Shown: positions 9,396 to 18,097 of the stretch, in pieces | How positions within the stretch are numbered: position 1 is the first letter of the stretch | How the letters are laid out: the number at the start of each line of letters is the position of its first letter | Origin: an uncultured Collinsella sp. | Lineage (GTDB): Bacteria > Actinomycetota > Coriobacteriia > Coriobacteriales > Coriobacteriaceae | Assembly: GCA_902497065.1 (NCBI GenBank) | Contig: CABVDH010000001.1 | Location: forward strand, 124,001-188,000 | DNA length: 64,000 bases | Direction: 5' to 3' | Notes under the pieces: model-generated | What the model was told of the DNA's origin: nothing | Databases searched by the model: none | Seen by the model: only the letters and a program-made list of their open reading frames with translations | Translations under genes and position numbers: made by a program

Positions 9396-11251
9396 TGGCA
9401 GACGAGACCAAGACTCAGATTCCCAAGCCCACCCGCCAGCGTGGTCCCATGGGCCGCATGGGTGGCATGCGCCGTGGCGAAAAGGCCAAGGACTTTAAGG
9501 GCACCATGAGGCAGCTGCTCGGCTATATCGGCCAGCACAAGATTGCCGTGTTTGCCGCCGTCGCCTTTGCCGTGTGCTCGGTCATCTTTAACATTGTGGG
9601 ACCCAAGGTGCTCGGCCAGGTTACGACCAAGCTGTTCGAAGGCCTGGTCGCCAAGGTCAACGGCACCGGCGACGTTGACTTTGACTGGATCGCCAAGACG
9701 CTCGGCTTTTTGCTCTGCCTGTATCTGGCGAGCTCTGTCTGCAGCCTGGTCCAGGGCTGGCTCATGACCGGCGTCACGCAAAAGATCTGCTACCGCATGC
9801 GCAAGGAAATCGCCGCCAAGATTGCCGTCGTGCCGATGAGTTACTTCAACGGCCACAGCAAGGGAGACGTACTCAGCCGCATCACCAACGACGTCGATAC
9901 GCTGGGTCAGTCGCTCAACCAGAGCGTGACGCAGCTCATCACGTCGGTGACGCAGATTATCGGCGTGCTCGTCATGATGCTTTCGATCAGCCTGCCGCTC
10001 ACCGGCGTCACCGTGCTCACGCTGCCGGCCGCCGCGATTATCTTGATGGTGATGATTCACTTCTCGCAGCCGTACTTCCGCGAGCAGCAGCAGGTTCTGG
10101 GCGCCGTCAACGGCATTATCGAGGAGGATTTTGCCGGCCAGAACGTCATTCAGGTGTTCGACCGCGCCGAGGCTTCGATCGAGGAGTTCGACCGCCAAAA
10201 CGACCGTCTCTTTATTAGTGGCTGGCGCTCGCAGTTCCTGTCGGGTCTGATGATGCCGCTTATGAGCTTGGTGGGCAACATGGGATACGTGGGCGTCGTC
10301 GTGGTGGGTGCACAGCTCGCGCTGACCGGCAATGCCACGCCCGGCGACATTCAGAGCTTTATCCAGTACGTTCGCAACTTTACGCAACCCGTGCAGCAGC
10401 TGGGCAACGTGAGCAACACGATGCAGTCGATGGCAGCTGCCACCGAGCGTGTGTTTGAGTTCCTGGCCGCGCCCGAGGAGGAGCAGAAGGCCGACGCGCA
10501 GATTCCCGAGAAGCGCCCCGGCCACGTGGAGTTTGACCATGTCAAGTTTGGCTACACGCCCGACAAGACCATCATCCACGACTTTAGCTGCGAGGCGCAG
10601 CCCGGCCAGACCATCGCCATCGTCGGCCCCACCGGCGCCGGCAAGACCACGCTCATTAAGCTGCTGCAGCGCTTCTACGATGTGGACGGCGGTTCGCTGC
10701 GCGTCGAGGGTGTCGACGTGCGAGATTGGGATCGCGCGGCGCTGCGCGGCGAGTTTGCCATGGTGCTGCAGGATACGTGGCTGTTTAACGGCACCATCCG
10801 CGAGAACATCCGCTACGGACGCCCCGATGCAAGCGATGCCGAGGTCGAAGCCGCTGCACGCGCCGCACGCTGCGATCACTTTATCCATACGCTCGCCGGC
10901 GGCTACGACTTTATGATCAACGAGGAAGGCACCAACCTGTCGCAGGGCCAGCGCCAGCTCGTGACCATTGCCCGTGCCATTTTGGCCGACCGCCCGGCGC
11001 TAATTCTGGACGAGGCAACCTCCAACGTTGACACTCGTACCGAGGAGCTTATTCAGCGTGCCATGGATGCGCTGATGCAGGGCCGTACCAGCTTTGTTAT
11101 CGCGCACCGCCTGTCCACGATCCGCAACGCCGACGTGATCCTGGTAATTCGCGACGGCGATATCGTCGAGAAGGGCACGCACGACGAGTTGCTCGCCCAG
11201 GGCGGCTTCTACGCCGATCTGTACAACTCGCAGTTCGACGAGGCGGCGTAA
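9395..11251 (+). CDS. ABC exporter subunit carrying the catalytic site (heterodimer partner)
   Basis: 618 residues: six-helix transmembrane domain (about 35-345) then a nucleotide-binding domain. Here the catalytic Glu540 (LDEATSNVD) and switch His571 (IAHRLST) are intact, but the signature motif is LSQGQ (515-519) instead of LSGGQ. Combined with the partner, one composite ATP site (this Walker motif with the partner's VSGGQ) is complete and one is degenerate, as in TM287/288- or LmrCD-type exporters. The ATG overlaps the previous stop by one base. Substrate unknown; drug, lipid or peptide export are all possible. Confidence 0.92.
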   Translation: MADETKTQIPKPTRQRGPMGRMGGMRRGEKAKDFKGTMRQLLGYIGQHKIAVFAAVAFAVCSVIFNIVGPKVLGQVTTKLFEGLVAKVNGTGDVDFDWIAKTLGFLLCLYLASSVCSLVQGWLMTGVTQKICYRMRKEIAAKIAVVPMSYFNGHSKGDVLSRITNDVDTLGQSLNQSVTQLITSVTQIIGVLVMMLSISLPLTGVTVLTLPAAAIILMVMIHFSQPYFREQQQVLGAVNGIIEEDFAGQNVIQVFDRAEASIEEFDRQNDRLFISGWRSQFLSGLMMPLMSLVGNMGYVGVVVVGAQLALTGNATPGDIQSFIQYVRNFTQPVQQLGNVSNTMQSMAAATERVFEFLAAPEEEQKADAQIPEKRPGHVEFDHVKFGYTPDKTIIHDFSCEAQPGQTIAIVGPTGAGKTTLIKLLQRFYDVDGGSLRVEGVDVRDWDRAALRGEFAMVLQDTWLFNGTIRENIRYGRPDASDAEVEAAARAARCDHFIHTLAGGYDFMINEEGTNLSQGQRQLVTIARAILADRPALILDEATSNVDTRTEELIQRAMDALMQGRTSFVIAHRLSTIRNADVILVIRDGDIVEKGTHDELLAQGGFYADLYNSQFDEAA

Positions 11252-11284
11252 ATTCTGCCGCGGGGAACGAATAACGCCCGAGAA

Positions 11285-11317
11285 CGGGGGCGCAGGACAA
11301 CCTGCGCCCCCGTTTTT
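11285..11317 (+). terminator. Intrinsic terminator of the MarR-ABC operon
   Basis: CGGGGGCGCAGG stem, ACAA loop and complementary arm followed by TTTTT, 33 bp after the stop codon. Confidence 0.9.
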
Positions 11318-11376
11318 GCTCTGCGGCCCTCAAACCGCCTCCCCTGGGACCTGATTGACAGCCCCTTCGAGGCCCC

Positions 11377-11607
11377 GTGGGCAAAAAATGGCAAATATGA
11401 GTACTGTTACCCTTTTAGTAACAGCCAAAACAGCCCCAAATGCCGTTTTCACGGCTTACACGCGTCCCTAAATTGATCAAACAGCCCTATAGCGGACTTA
11501 TATGTGTTTGCGTTAATGAACATATTTTGCTGTTATGTCTATTATTTTGCGAAGGCAATATGCTACTAAGCTAGCAACCGTACTCATATTTGGCATTTTT
11601 TGCCCAC
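11377..11607. repeat. 231-bp element bounded by 28-bp inverted repeats
   Basis: Arms 11377-11404 and 11580-11607 match at 27 of 28 positions and include an A6/T6 tract (GGGCAAAAAATG). The 175-bp interior has no ORF and one small hairpin (TGTTAC/GTAACA, 11404-11423). It lies between the ABC operon terminator and the aroF promoter. It resembles a non-autonomous mobile element, but I see no target-site duplication and no transposase. Confidence 0.6.
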
Positions 11608-11693
11608 AGGGTGTTTCCTGGGGAACCGACAATAGCCTTAGGGTCCCGCGCGACGCCACTCCCTCCCGGTATCCGCCGACGTTCCCCCATATA

Positions 11694-11731
11694 AAACCTG
11701 CCAAAATAAACCTGTCCCTTTTGGCAGGTTT
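11694..11731 (+). terminator. Hairpin upstream of the aroF promoter
   Basis: AAACCTGCCAAAA pairs with TTTTGGCAGGTTT around a 12-base loop. It would insulate aroF from upstream transcription; an attenuator role is less likely because the promoter lies downstream of it. Confidence 0.5.
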
Positions 11732-11746
11732 CGGGGTGGCAAGGGC

Positions 11747-11775
11747 TTGCACTTTAGCGTGCGACAGCGGATAAT
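11747..11775 (+). promoter_or_regulatory. Sigma-70-type promoter for aroF
   Basis: TTGCAC (11747-11752), a 17-bp spacer, then GATAAT (11770-11775), 54 bp upstream of the start codon. Confidence 0.65.
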
Positions 11776-11829
11776 GCCGAGCATTCGAGAATACGCTTAT
11801 TGCTCTTTCTATAGATTGAGGAGGCCCCT

Positions 11830-12861
11830 ATGGCCATGGAATTCAAACGCAGGCTGCCGATCCCCATGGAGATCCGCGAGGAAATGCCACTTTCTGCCGA
11901 GCTTACCGCCAAAAAGCAGGCATTTGACGCCGAGGTCGCCAAAGTCTTTACCGGCGAGGACGCACGTAAGGTGCTCATCATCGGCCCGTGCTCTGCCGAC
12001 CGCGAGGATTCGGTGCTCGAGTATATGAACCGACTGGCCAAGACCGCCGAAGAGGTCAAGGACAAGCTCATCATCATTCCGCGCGTCTACACCAACAAGC
12101 CGCGCACCAAGGGCACCGGCTACAAGGGCCTGCTGCACAACCCCAACCCCGAGGCTCCCGACGACCTGCTCGAGGGCGTCAAGGCCATCCGCCATATGCA
12201 CCTGCGCGTTATTGAGGAAACGGGTTTCTTCACCGCCGACGAGATGCTCTATCCGTCCAACTACCAATACCTCGTTGACCTGCTGAGCTATGTCGCCGTG
12301 GGCGCACGCTCGGTAGAGAACCAGGAGCACCGTCTGGTGTCGAGCGGCATTTCGGTACCCGTCGGCATGAAGAATCCCACTGCCGGCTCTACCACCGTTA
12401 TGCTCAACTCAATTTACGCCGCCCAGGCGCACCAGAGCTTCATCTTCCGCAACTGGGAGGTCGAGTGCGACGGCAACCCGCTCGCACACGCCGTTATGCG
12501 TGGCTACATCGGTCTCGATGGGCGCACCTACCCCAACTACCACTACGAACACCTGGAACGCCTGGCCGAACGCTATACCGAGCATGCCGGCTATGCCAAT
12601 CCGGCAGCGGTCATCGACTGCAACCACGACAACTCGGGCAAGCGTCCGCTGGAGCAGTATCGCATTTGCAAGGAGGTGCTCGACAGCTGCCGCCGCAACG
12701 AGTCCATCTCCAAGCTGGTCAAGGGCTTTATGATCGAGTCCTACCTAGAAGACGGCAACCAGCCGGTCGACGGCGGCGTCTTTGGCAAGTCGATCACCGA
12801 CCCGTGCCTGGGCTGGGAAAAGACCGACTACCTCATCCGCGAGATCGCGGAACGGGTGTAG
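11830..12861 (+). CDS. aroF: 3-deoxy-7-phosphoheptulonate (DAHP) synthase, class I
   Basis: Condenses phosphoenolpyruvate and erythrose-4-phosphate in the first step of aromatic amino-acid synthesis. 343 residues, the usual class I (AroFGH-like) length. Seen motifs: IGPCSA near residue 51, PRVYTNKPRTKGTGYKG (substrate-binding K and R), GARSVENQEHR, PVGMKNPTAGS and IDCNHDNSGK (metal ligand). A GAGGAGG site precedes the ATG. It stands alone with its own promoter, and the family B element begins at the base after its stop codon. Feedback specificity cannot be read with confidence. Confidence 0.93.
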   Translation: MAMEFKRRLPIPMEIREEMPLSAELTAKKQAFDAEVAKVFTGEDARKVLIIGPCSADREDSVLEYMNRLAKTAEEVKDKLIIIPRVYTNKPRTKGTGYKGLLHNPNPEAPDDLLEGVKAIRHMHLRVIEETGFFTADEMLYPSNYQYLVDLLSYVAVGARSVENQEHRLVSSGISVPVGMKNPTAGSTTVMLNSIYAAQAHQSFIFRNWEVECDGNPLAHAVMRGYIGLDGRTYPNYHYEHLERLAERYTEHAGYANPAAVIDCNHDNSGKRPLEQYRICKEVLDSCRRNESISKLVKGFMIESYLEDGNQPVDGGVFGKSITDPCLGWEKTDYLIREIAERV

Positions 12862-13010
12862 GTTACGGCGTTTTACCAGACGCCGTAACGGCTCGACGCT
12901 GCGCGGGTCGCATTTGAGACAATCTGACGTTCAACTTCAAGGGCGCGACCAGAAGGTCAGCGCCCTTTCGTTTCACGTCACCTTGTCTCAAATGCGACCC
13001 GCTCGCTGTC
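12862..13010 (+). repeat. Nested inverted-repeat element B1 directly after aroF
   Basis: Starts at the base after the TAG stop. Hairpin 1 (12862-12889): GTTACGGCG and CGCCGTAAC around TTTTACCAGA. Then a 20-bp perfect stem (12903-12922 with 12983-13002) enclosing CAATCTGACGTTCAA, an inner stem AAGGGCGC/GCGCCCTT with loop GACCAGAAGGTCA, and TTTCACGTCACCTTG. It ends TCGCTGTC. The joints match element B2 (25986-26132) while the stems differ. Confidence 0.85.
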
Positions 13011-13171
13011 CGTCCTCTACCTGCGGCGTTATCTTGCTCCGGATGTGGCAGTTAGGGACGCTCCTTTTCTGCCGGCAGTTTGGGACACTCCTTGGGTAGC
13101 CGTTTAAGAACGTCCCCAATGACTACCCGGGGGAGTTGCCTTCCCTCGTGGCGGTCTTCTAGCAGAAAAAC

Positions 13172-13292
13172 CAAGTGAGTAGGCTTTTTGCAGGAAACCA
13201 AGCACGCCCCAAAACGCCACAGTTCTGACCTGCGGTTTTATTGAGCATTTGTCACGATGTGCTCGGCAGGTTCAAAAAAGTCTACTCACTTG
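13172..13292. repeat. Inverted-repeat element D1
   Basis: Arms starting CAAGTGAGTAG at 13172 and ending CTACTCACTTG at 13292. The interior has GACCTGCGGTTTT and GATGTGCTCGGC, shared in part with the element at 49686-49837. No ORF. The region 13011-13171 holds a copy of CGTCCCCAATGACTA and no gene. Confidence 0.6.
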
Positions 13293-13314
13293 TATCTGAG
13301 ACGCACCAGGTTGG

Positions 13315-13356
13315 CAAAAACCGCCGCAAAAGGGCCCCTGGTCCCTTCGCGGCGGT
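13315..13356 (-). terminator. Terminator of the BceAB-type operon
   Basis: ACCGCCGC/GCGGCGGT stem; on the minus strand it is followed by TTTTTGCC. It lies 38 bp past the permease stop. Confidence 0.75.
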
Positions 13357-13393
13357 CATACACCTCTGATTTTGCGACGATTTTGCCCGCTTG

Positions 13394-15631
13394 TTACTCG
13401 CTGTAGCGGGTGGCGATGGCGGCTCGCACCATGCCGGTGCTCATGAGGTAGGTCACCAGGAAGTAGCCACCGTATGCTGCCAGGAAGATTGCACAGGTGA
13501 GGCCCACGGTGCCGCCGATGCTCATATTTCCGAAAATGCTCACCAGCTCGATGATCACCTTAAGTGCCACAAAGGAGTGCGCCAAGCCCACCGCCAACGG
13601 GAACAGGAAGAACACCGCTTGTTGCGCCATCACCGAATGGCGAATCTGGCGGTCCTCACAGCCGATCTGTGCCAGCACACGATAGCTGCGGCTGCCGTCG
13701 GCCACGTTGGAGAGTTGCTGGATCGACAGAATCGCCGCGCATGCAACGACCAATACAAAGCCGATGTAGATGGCTAGGTAGCTAATAAGACCGTTCATTT
13801 GCGCTGCTTGCGTGTACATCTCGGAGCGTGTGATGAAGGTTCCCCACGACCCCGGCTCCTTGCCGTCAACGAGCAGATTGTCAAGCACAGTGTATTTAAT
13901 GCTCTCGTCTGCCTCGGTCGTATCCATCCCCTGTTTGTAGTTAACGAGCAGGCTACTGGAATACGGCTGCAGATTAAGTTGGGACAACAGCTCGTCGGCA
14001 ACGACGACGGTACCCGGATTACCGCCCATCGCCGAGTTGGCGATGGCCGCCGTATCTTCGTCCGACTTATCGGTTGCGGGCTTGAGCTCATGCCCGCCCA
14101 AGGTAAGGGCATGGCCGCCAGCCATATACTTGGTGTACAGGTCGACCAGCTCGCCGCCCATATCACACGTGAGCAGATACTGGTCGTGACCGATGTGCAC
14201 CGGCTCCTCGCCCATCATCTGGCGCAGTTTGTTGTACTGGCTCGCCGGCGTCACAAACAGACCCATCGCATCGACATTGCTACCCCCGAACGCCTTGGGA
14301 AGCTTTTCGCCCATGATCTTGCACATCTCACTTGGGGTCACCGAAGGATCCGAACCGCCAAGCGGGTAACTCAGATACGAATCGATCTGCACATGCTCAC
14401 CGGCAACATCGGCGATATTGACCTTCTTGCCGGTCTCGTCGTTGTTGTCCGCCGACTTGCCCTTAATACCGTCTGCAACGTTATCGTGATCGATACGATC
14501 GCCGTGCCATGCGGAGTACAAATCGACCGTACTATCGGCCAGCACCATTCGATCGGCCTCAGACGGATTGAAAGACTCTTTGTAGAAGTCGAGCGTATCG
14601 GGCGTGTAATAGACATACGTCTGCGACATGTCGGCCGGATTATAGCGTTCCAGGTTTTCGTTCATCACATTGGCAATCGACATACCGCACGTCACCGAGG
14701 TGATGGCCAAAAACAGGAGCATCGCGATGACGCCCATCGAAAAGCACACCGTGTTGACCTTGGCCGCAAGCTGGCGCACGGTAAACATGTTGAGGCCGCG
14801 CCAATACACGCCGCGCAGGCTCTGCAGCAGCTTAATGAGCATGCCCGAGAGTCCCCAGAACAGGGCAAAAGTGCCCACGGTAACCATAGCGGTTGTAATA
14901 CCAAACTGGTTCATGGCCTCTTGCAGCTTGCTGTCCGTCGCGGTTAGCGGGAACCCATCACGTAGCAGACGGTAATAGGCCACGCCCACAAGCACCACGC
15001 CCACGGCAAAGATGGCAATCGCGATCCAGGAGTTGCGTGTCTTGATGCTCTCGTTGCGACGCTCGGCACCCATAAGCTCGATGAGTTTGGTACGACGCAC
15101 GGCGCGAAGGTTCAGCAGTAGCGTGAGCACAAACATTACGAGCATGCAGGCAAGGGTCAGATTGAACGCATGCACCGAGAAAAAGAAGTGGAAATTGGCG
15201 ATCTGTGTCTTAAAGAGCGAGGCCGTAAAGAACGTCATGAGCTGGGAGAGTCCCACACCCAGCACAATGCCGGCGACAAAGGCGCCGACCGAGACAATCA
15301 CCGTCTCGAGCGCCATGATCGTGGCGACGCGCCCGCGCCCCATGCCGAGCACCTGGTACAGGCCAAACTCCTTCTTGCGGCGTTTCATGATGAAGTTATT
15401 GGCATACACCATTAAAAAGGCCATGACACCGGCCAAAAAGTACGTCAGGTTGCCGAGCATGCTGCCCATAACCTGCGCCAAGCCCTTTTCATCGATGCCG
15501 GCGATGTCGACCTGCATCGAGATGGTGTTAAAGGCATAGAAGACCGTGACGCCCAGGGTGAGCGTCAAAAGGTAGACGAGGTAGTCGCGGCCGGCGCGGC
15601 GGACGTTGCCCCAAGCGAGTTTACAGAGCAT
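13394..15631 (-). CDS. ABC transporter permease, FtsX/BceB type
   Basis: About 745 residues with the BceB-like layout: a first TM near residues 15-37, three clustered TMs (60-200), three more around 205-320, a large extracytoplasmic region of about 230 residues (roughly 330-590), and three C-terminal TMs. It begins KLAWGNVRRAGRDYLVYLLT, typical of this family. With the ATPase upstream it would form an antimicrobial-peptide sensing and detoxification module, but no two-component system adjoins. ATG at 15631 has GTGAGGG upstream; a GTG at 15643 is the alternative. It overlaps the ATPase gene by 11 bp. Confidence 0.88.
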   Translation of the reverse strand: MLCKLAWGNVRRAGRDYLVYLLTLTLGVTVFYAFNTISMQVDIAGIDEKGLAQVMGSMLGNLTYFLAGVMAFLMVYANNFIMKRRKKEFGLYQVLGMGRGRVATIMALETVIVSVGAFVAGIVLGVGLSQLMTFFTASLFKTQIANFHFFFSVHAFNLTLACMLVMFVLTLLLNLRAVRRTKLIELMGAERRNESIKTRNSWIAIAIFAVGVVLVGVAYYRLLRDGFPLTATDSKLQEAMNQFGITTAMVTVGTFALFWGLSGMLIKLLQSLRGVYWRGLNMFTVRQLAAKVNTVCFSMGVIAMLLFLAITSVTCGMSIANVMNENLERYNPADMSQTYVYYTPDTLDFYKESFNPSEADRMVLADSTVDLYSAWHGDRIDHDNVADGIKGKSADNNDETGKKVNIADVAGEHVQIDSYLSYPLGGSDPSVTPSEMCKIMGEKLPKAFGGSNVDAMGLFVTPASQYNKLRQMMGEEPVHIGHDQYLLTCDMGGELVDLYTKYMAGGHALTLGGHELKPATDKSDEDTAAIANSAMGGNPGTVVVADELLSQLNLQPYSSSLLVNYKQGMDTTEADESIKYTVLDNLLVDGKEPGSWGTFITRSEMYTQAAQMNGLISYLAIYIGFVLVVACAAILSIQQLSNVADGSRSYRVLAQIGCEDRQIRHSVMAQQAVFFLFPLAVGLAHSFVALKVIIELVSIFGNMSIGGTVGLTCAIFLAAYGGYFLVTYLMSTGMVRAAIATRYSE

Positions 15632-16406
15632 CGGAGCCCTCACCGCCCATCATGGCAACGACCTCCATAATGCGGTCGAAGAACTCTCGGCGGTCGGTGT
15701 CGCCGCGGCGCAGCTCGGTGAAGATCTTGCCGTCGCGGATAAACAGCACACGGCTCGTGTAGCTGGCGGCAAAGCTGTCGTGCGTGACCATGAGCACGGT
15801 GGCGCGCAGGCGGCGGTTGAGGGCCTCTAGGCTCTCGAGCAACAGGCGGGCGCTCTTGGAATCGAGGGCGCCGGTGGGCTCGTCGGCCATGATCATGGTG
15901 GGGTCGGTGACGAGCGCGCGAGCCGCGGCAACGCGCTGCTGCTGGCCGCCGGACATCTGGTAGGGATACTTGTCGAGCACCTGACTGATGGACAGGCGCG
16001 CTGCCACATCCTGCACGCGGGTCGAGATCTCTGCCGAGTTTGTGCGGGCAATGGTGAGCGGCAGAGCGATGTTCTCGCGTGCCGTGAGCGTATCGAGCAG
16101 GTTGGAGTCCTGGAAGATAAAGCCGAGCTCCTCGCGGCGAAACTGCGAGAGCTTGGCCTGCTTCATGCGCGTCACGTCCTGCCCGTTGATGCGGATCGTG
16201 CCGCTCGTGGCGCTATCGATGGTCGACACGCAGTTGAGCAACGTCGACTTGCCCGAGCCCGAAGCGCCCATGATGCCAACAAATTCGCCGCGGTTGACAG
16301 TAAAGCTGACGTCGTTGAGCGCACGGGTCACGTTGCCCAGCGCTCCATATACCTTTTCGAGATGCGCGACCTCCAGTACCGGGGTCGCCATGTGCGTGGT
16401 TTGCAT
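15621..16406 (-). CDS. ABC transporter ATP-binding protein, BceA type
   Basis: 261 residues with all ATPase motifs: Walker A GASGSGKST (near residue 48), Q-loop FIFQDSNLL, signature MSGGQQQR, Walker B MIMADEPTGALD and switch His in MVTHDSF. The MacB/BceA subfamily energises FtsX-like permeases. Start chosen at 16406 (MQTTHMATP), with AAAGGA 6 bases upstream. First gene of a two-gene operon with the permease. Confidence 0.93.
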   Translation of the reverse strand: MQTTHMATPVLEVAHLEKVYGALGNVTRALNDVSFTVNRGEFVGIMGASGSGKSTLLNCVSTIDSATSGTIRINGQDVTRMKQAKLSQFRREELGFIFQDSNLLDTLTARENIALPLTIARTNSAEISTRVQDVAARLSISQVLDKYPYQMSGGQQQRVAAARALVTDPTMIMADEPTGALDSKSARLLLESLEALNRRLRATVLMVTHDSFAASYTSRVLFIRDGKIFTELRRGDTDRREFFDRIMEVVAMMGGEGSDAL

Positions 16407-16554
16407 ACCGAGTCCTTTCTCGCGATTAGTCTACGGCATCTATAGTCGCAAGAAGCCGAGTCGGCTACCATCGATATGGCTTACGCTTGCCTTACCGTTG
16501 TGTAAGGTACGGGTAGCTAGCCTGTCACGTGTTGATGTTGAGAGAGGACTCCTG

Positions 16555-17544
16555 TTGAAGACTATTCATGTTGCCGCTGGGATCATTCGCAAGGATGGAT
16601 CTGACGAGCTGCTTGCCGTGCAGCGCGGCTACGGCGACATGCGGGGACTTTGGGAGTTCCCGGGCGGCAAGCTCATGCGCGGCGAGTCGCCCGAGGACGC
16701 CGTACGCCGCGAGCTTATGGAAGAGTTGCAGGTAAAAGTCACCAACCTGCGTGATTTCTATACCGTTGAGTACGACTACCCCGATTTCCATCTCTCCATG
16801 GAGTGCTACTACTGCTCACTCGCCGATGAATCCGATGAGCCCCAGAAGCACGACCGCCAGCTCGATATCCGCTGGATTCCGCGCACCTCGCTTGCCACGG
16901 TGGAATGGATGCCCGCCGACAAGGGACTCATTGATGCCCTGATTGAGTTGAAGGAAGACCGGCTTGAGGCCAACGGCGCTGCCAACGACGCCGAGGCCAC
17001 CGCGACCGACGAGCCCGCCACCAAGCCCAAGCGCGCACCTAAGCGCCGTAGCAAAAAGCACCCCAAACCAGGTCTGCTCGACGACATCGATACCTCGGAC
17101 CTTTCCGCCGACGAGCGCGAATTGGTGCGCCGTCGCGCCGCCATCAAAAAGTCCATGAAGGGCAACAAGCGCGCCAACACCAAGCCCGAGCTGCTCGTAC
17201 GTCAGCGCCTGCGGGCCGCGGGCCTTACGGGCTATCGTTTGGAATGGAAGGTACCCGGCAAGCCCGACATCGCCTTCCCCGGGCGCAAGATCGCCATCTT
17301 CGTCAACGGCTGCTTTTGGCATCGCTGCCCCAAGTGCAACCCTAGCCAGCCCAAGCGCAACGTTGAGTTTTGGGAGGCAAAGTTCCGTCGCAACGTCGAG
17401 CGCGACCGCGCTGCCGTGGCAGCACTCACTCAAATGGGCTGGACGCCCATCACCGTCTGGGAATGCGAGCTCAAAAAAGACCACATCGACGCCACGATGG
17501 AAAAGGTCATCGAACAAGTACGCGCCGCCGCACCGCAGCGCTAG
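16555..17544 (+). CDS. Fusion protein: Nudix hydrolase plus Vsr-type mismatch endonuclease
   Basis: 329 residues. Residues 1-130 are a MutT-like Nudix domain with box G38-x5-E44-x7-R52-E53-L-M-E56-E57; the usual Gly near its end is Gln59. Residues 135-200 are an Ala/Lys/Pro-rich linker. Residues 205-325 are a very-short-patch-repair endonuclease domain: NTKPELLVRQRLR, KPD238 (metal Asp), GC253FWH256, C258/C261 and C304 (structural zinc), NVERD and GWTPITVWECEL. Start is TTG with GAGGA 6 bases upstream; no ATG fits. One half would cleanse nucleotide pools, the other nick T:G mismatches. No cytosine methylase adjoins. Single continuous frame through both domains. Confidence 0.9.
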   Translation: MKTIHVAAGIIRKDGSDELLAVQRGYGDMRGLWEFPGGKLMRGESPEDAVRRELMEELQVKVTNLRDFYTVEYDYPDFHLSMECYYCSLADESDEPQKHDRQLDIRWIPRTSLATVEWMPADKGLIDALIELKEDRLEANGAANDAEATATDEPATKPKRAPKRRSKKHPKPGLLDDIDTSDLSADERELVRRRAAIKKSMKGNKRANTKPELLVRQRLRAAGLTGYRLEWKVPGKPDIAFPGRKIAIFVNGCFWHRCPKCNPSQPKRNVEFWEAKFRRNVERDRAAVAALTQMGWTPITVWECELKKDHIDATMEKVIEQVRAAAPQR

Positions 17545-17798
17545 GAACGAGCCGTCCACACGCCCCACACAGGCAAGCCACATCCGCGTCACAAACCTTA
17601 GAAAGCCCTTAAGCCCCCAACCTTTCAAGAGTGTTACTTGATGGCCTTGACCTGCGGTTTCATTGTTACATCAAACCTGATTAAGCCTTTCTTTAGCGCT
17701 TCTTTGCAACAGCCGCGGCATAATACTGCCAACGCACGGAACCTAGCAGCATACCCCGTGCGCAACCTTTTGGTGGACATCGAGGAGGCCGCATAAGC

Positions 17799-18008
17799 AT
17801 GCATTCTTCCAATGACGCAGCACAGCAGCCATCCCTAAAACATGCAGACCTTTTCTCCTTCCCCCCGACACAGAGAAACGGCCTCCTCGACTCCCCCACC
17901 ACAAAAGCCAAACGCTCAACCGACCAGGAGCTCAACCTGCGAGCATCCTTCGATAAGCTCCAAGCATCCCTAAACAAGTCATTCCCCAACCAAGCCCAGG
18001 CATACTAA
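17799..18008 (+). CDS. Possible small hypothetical protein (69 aa)
   Basis: An isolated short frame starting MHSSNDAAQQ, with GAGGAGG about 10 bases upstream. It is hydrophilic, Ser/Gln/Lys-rich, with a possible amphipathic helix at its end (ELNLRASFDKLQASLNKSF). I recognise no domain, and codon choice is less G+C-biased than in neighbours. It may be a remnant or not a gene. The flanks, 17545-17798 and 18009-18097, show nothing else apart from a weak copy of GACCTGCGGTTT near 17652. Confidence 0.35.
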   Translation: MHSSNDAAQQPSLKHADLFSFPPTQRNGLLDSPTTKAKRSTDQELNLRASFDKLQASLNKSFPNQAQAY

Positions 18009-18097
18009 CCCCTCATCAACAAAGTAGCCCTAACGCGCCACCCATTTCCGCCCCAACGCCACAAGGGCGACGACCTCGAGTAGGTCAACCTGGGAGA

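Noticed and set aside
11377..11607. Insertion sequence
   Set aside because: No transposase frame and no visible target duplication; listed only as a repeat.
11776..11829. T-box or peptide leader controlling aroF
   Set aside because: The leader is only about 50 bases, with no specifier structure and no leader peptide rich in aromatic codons.
15988..16554. N-terminal extension of the Nudix-Vsr frame by about 190 codons
   Set aside because: It overlaps the ABC ATPase gene on the other strand and matches nothing; the TTG at 16555 with its ribosome site gives a normal Nudix start.
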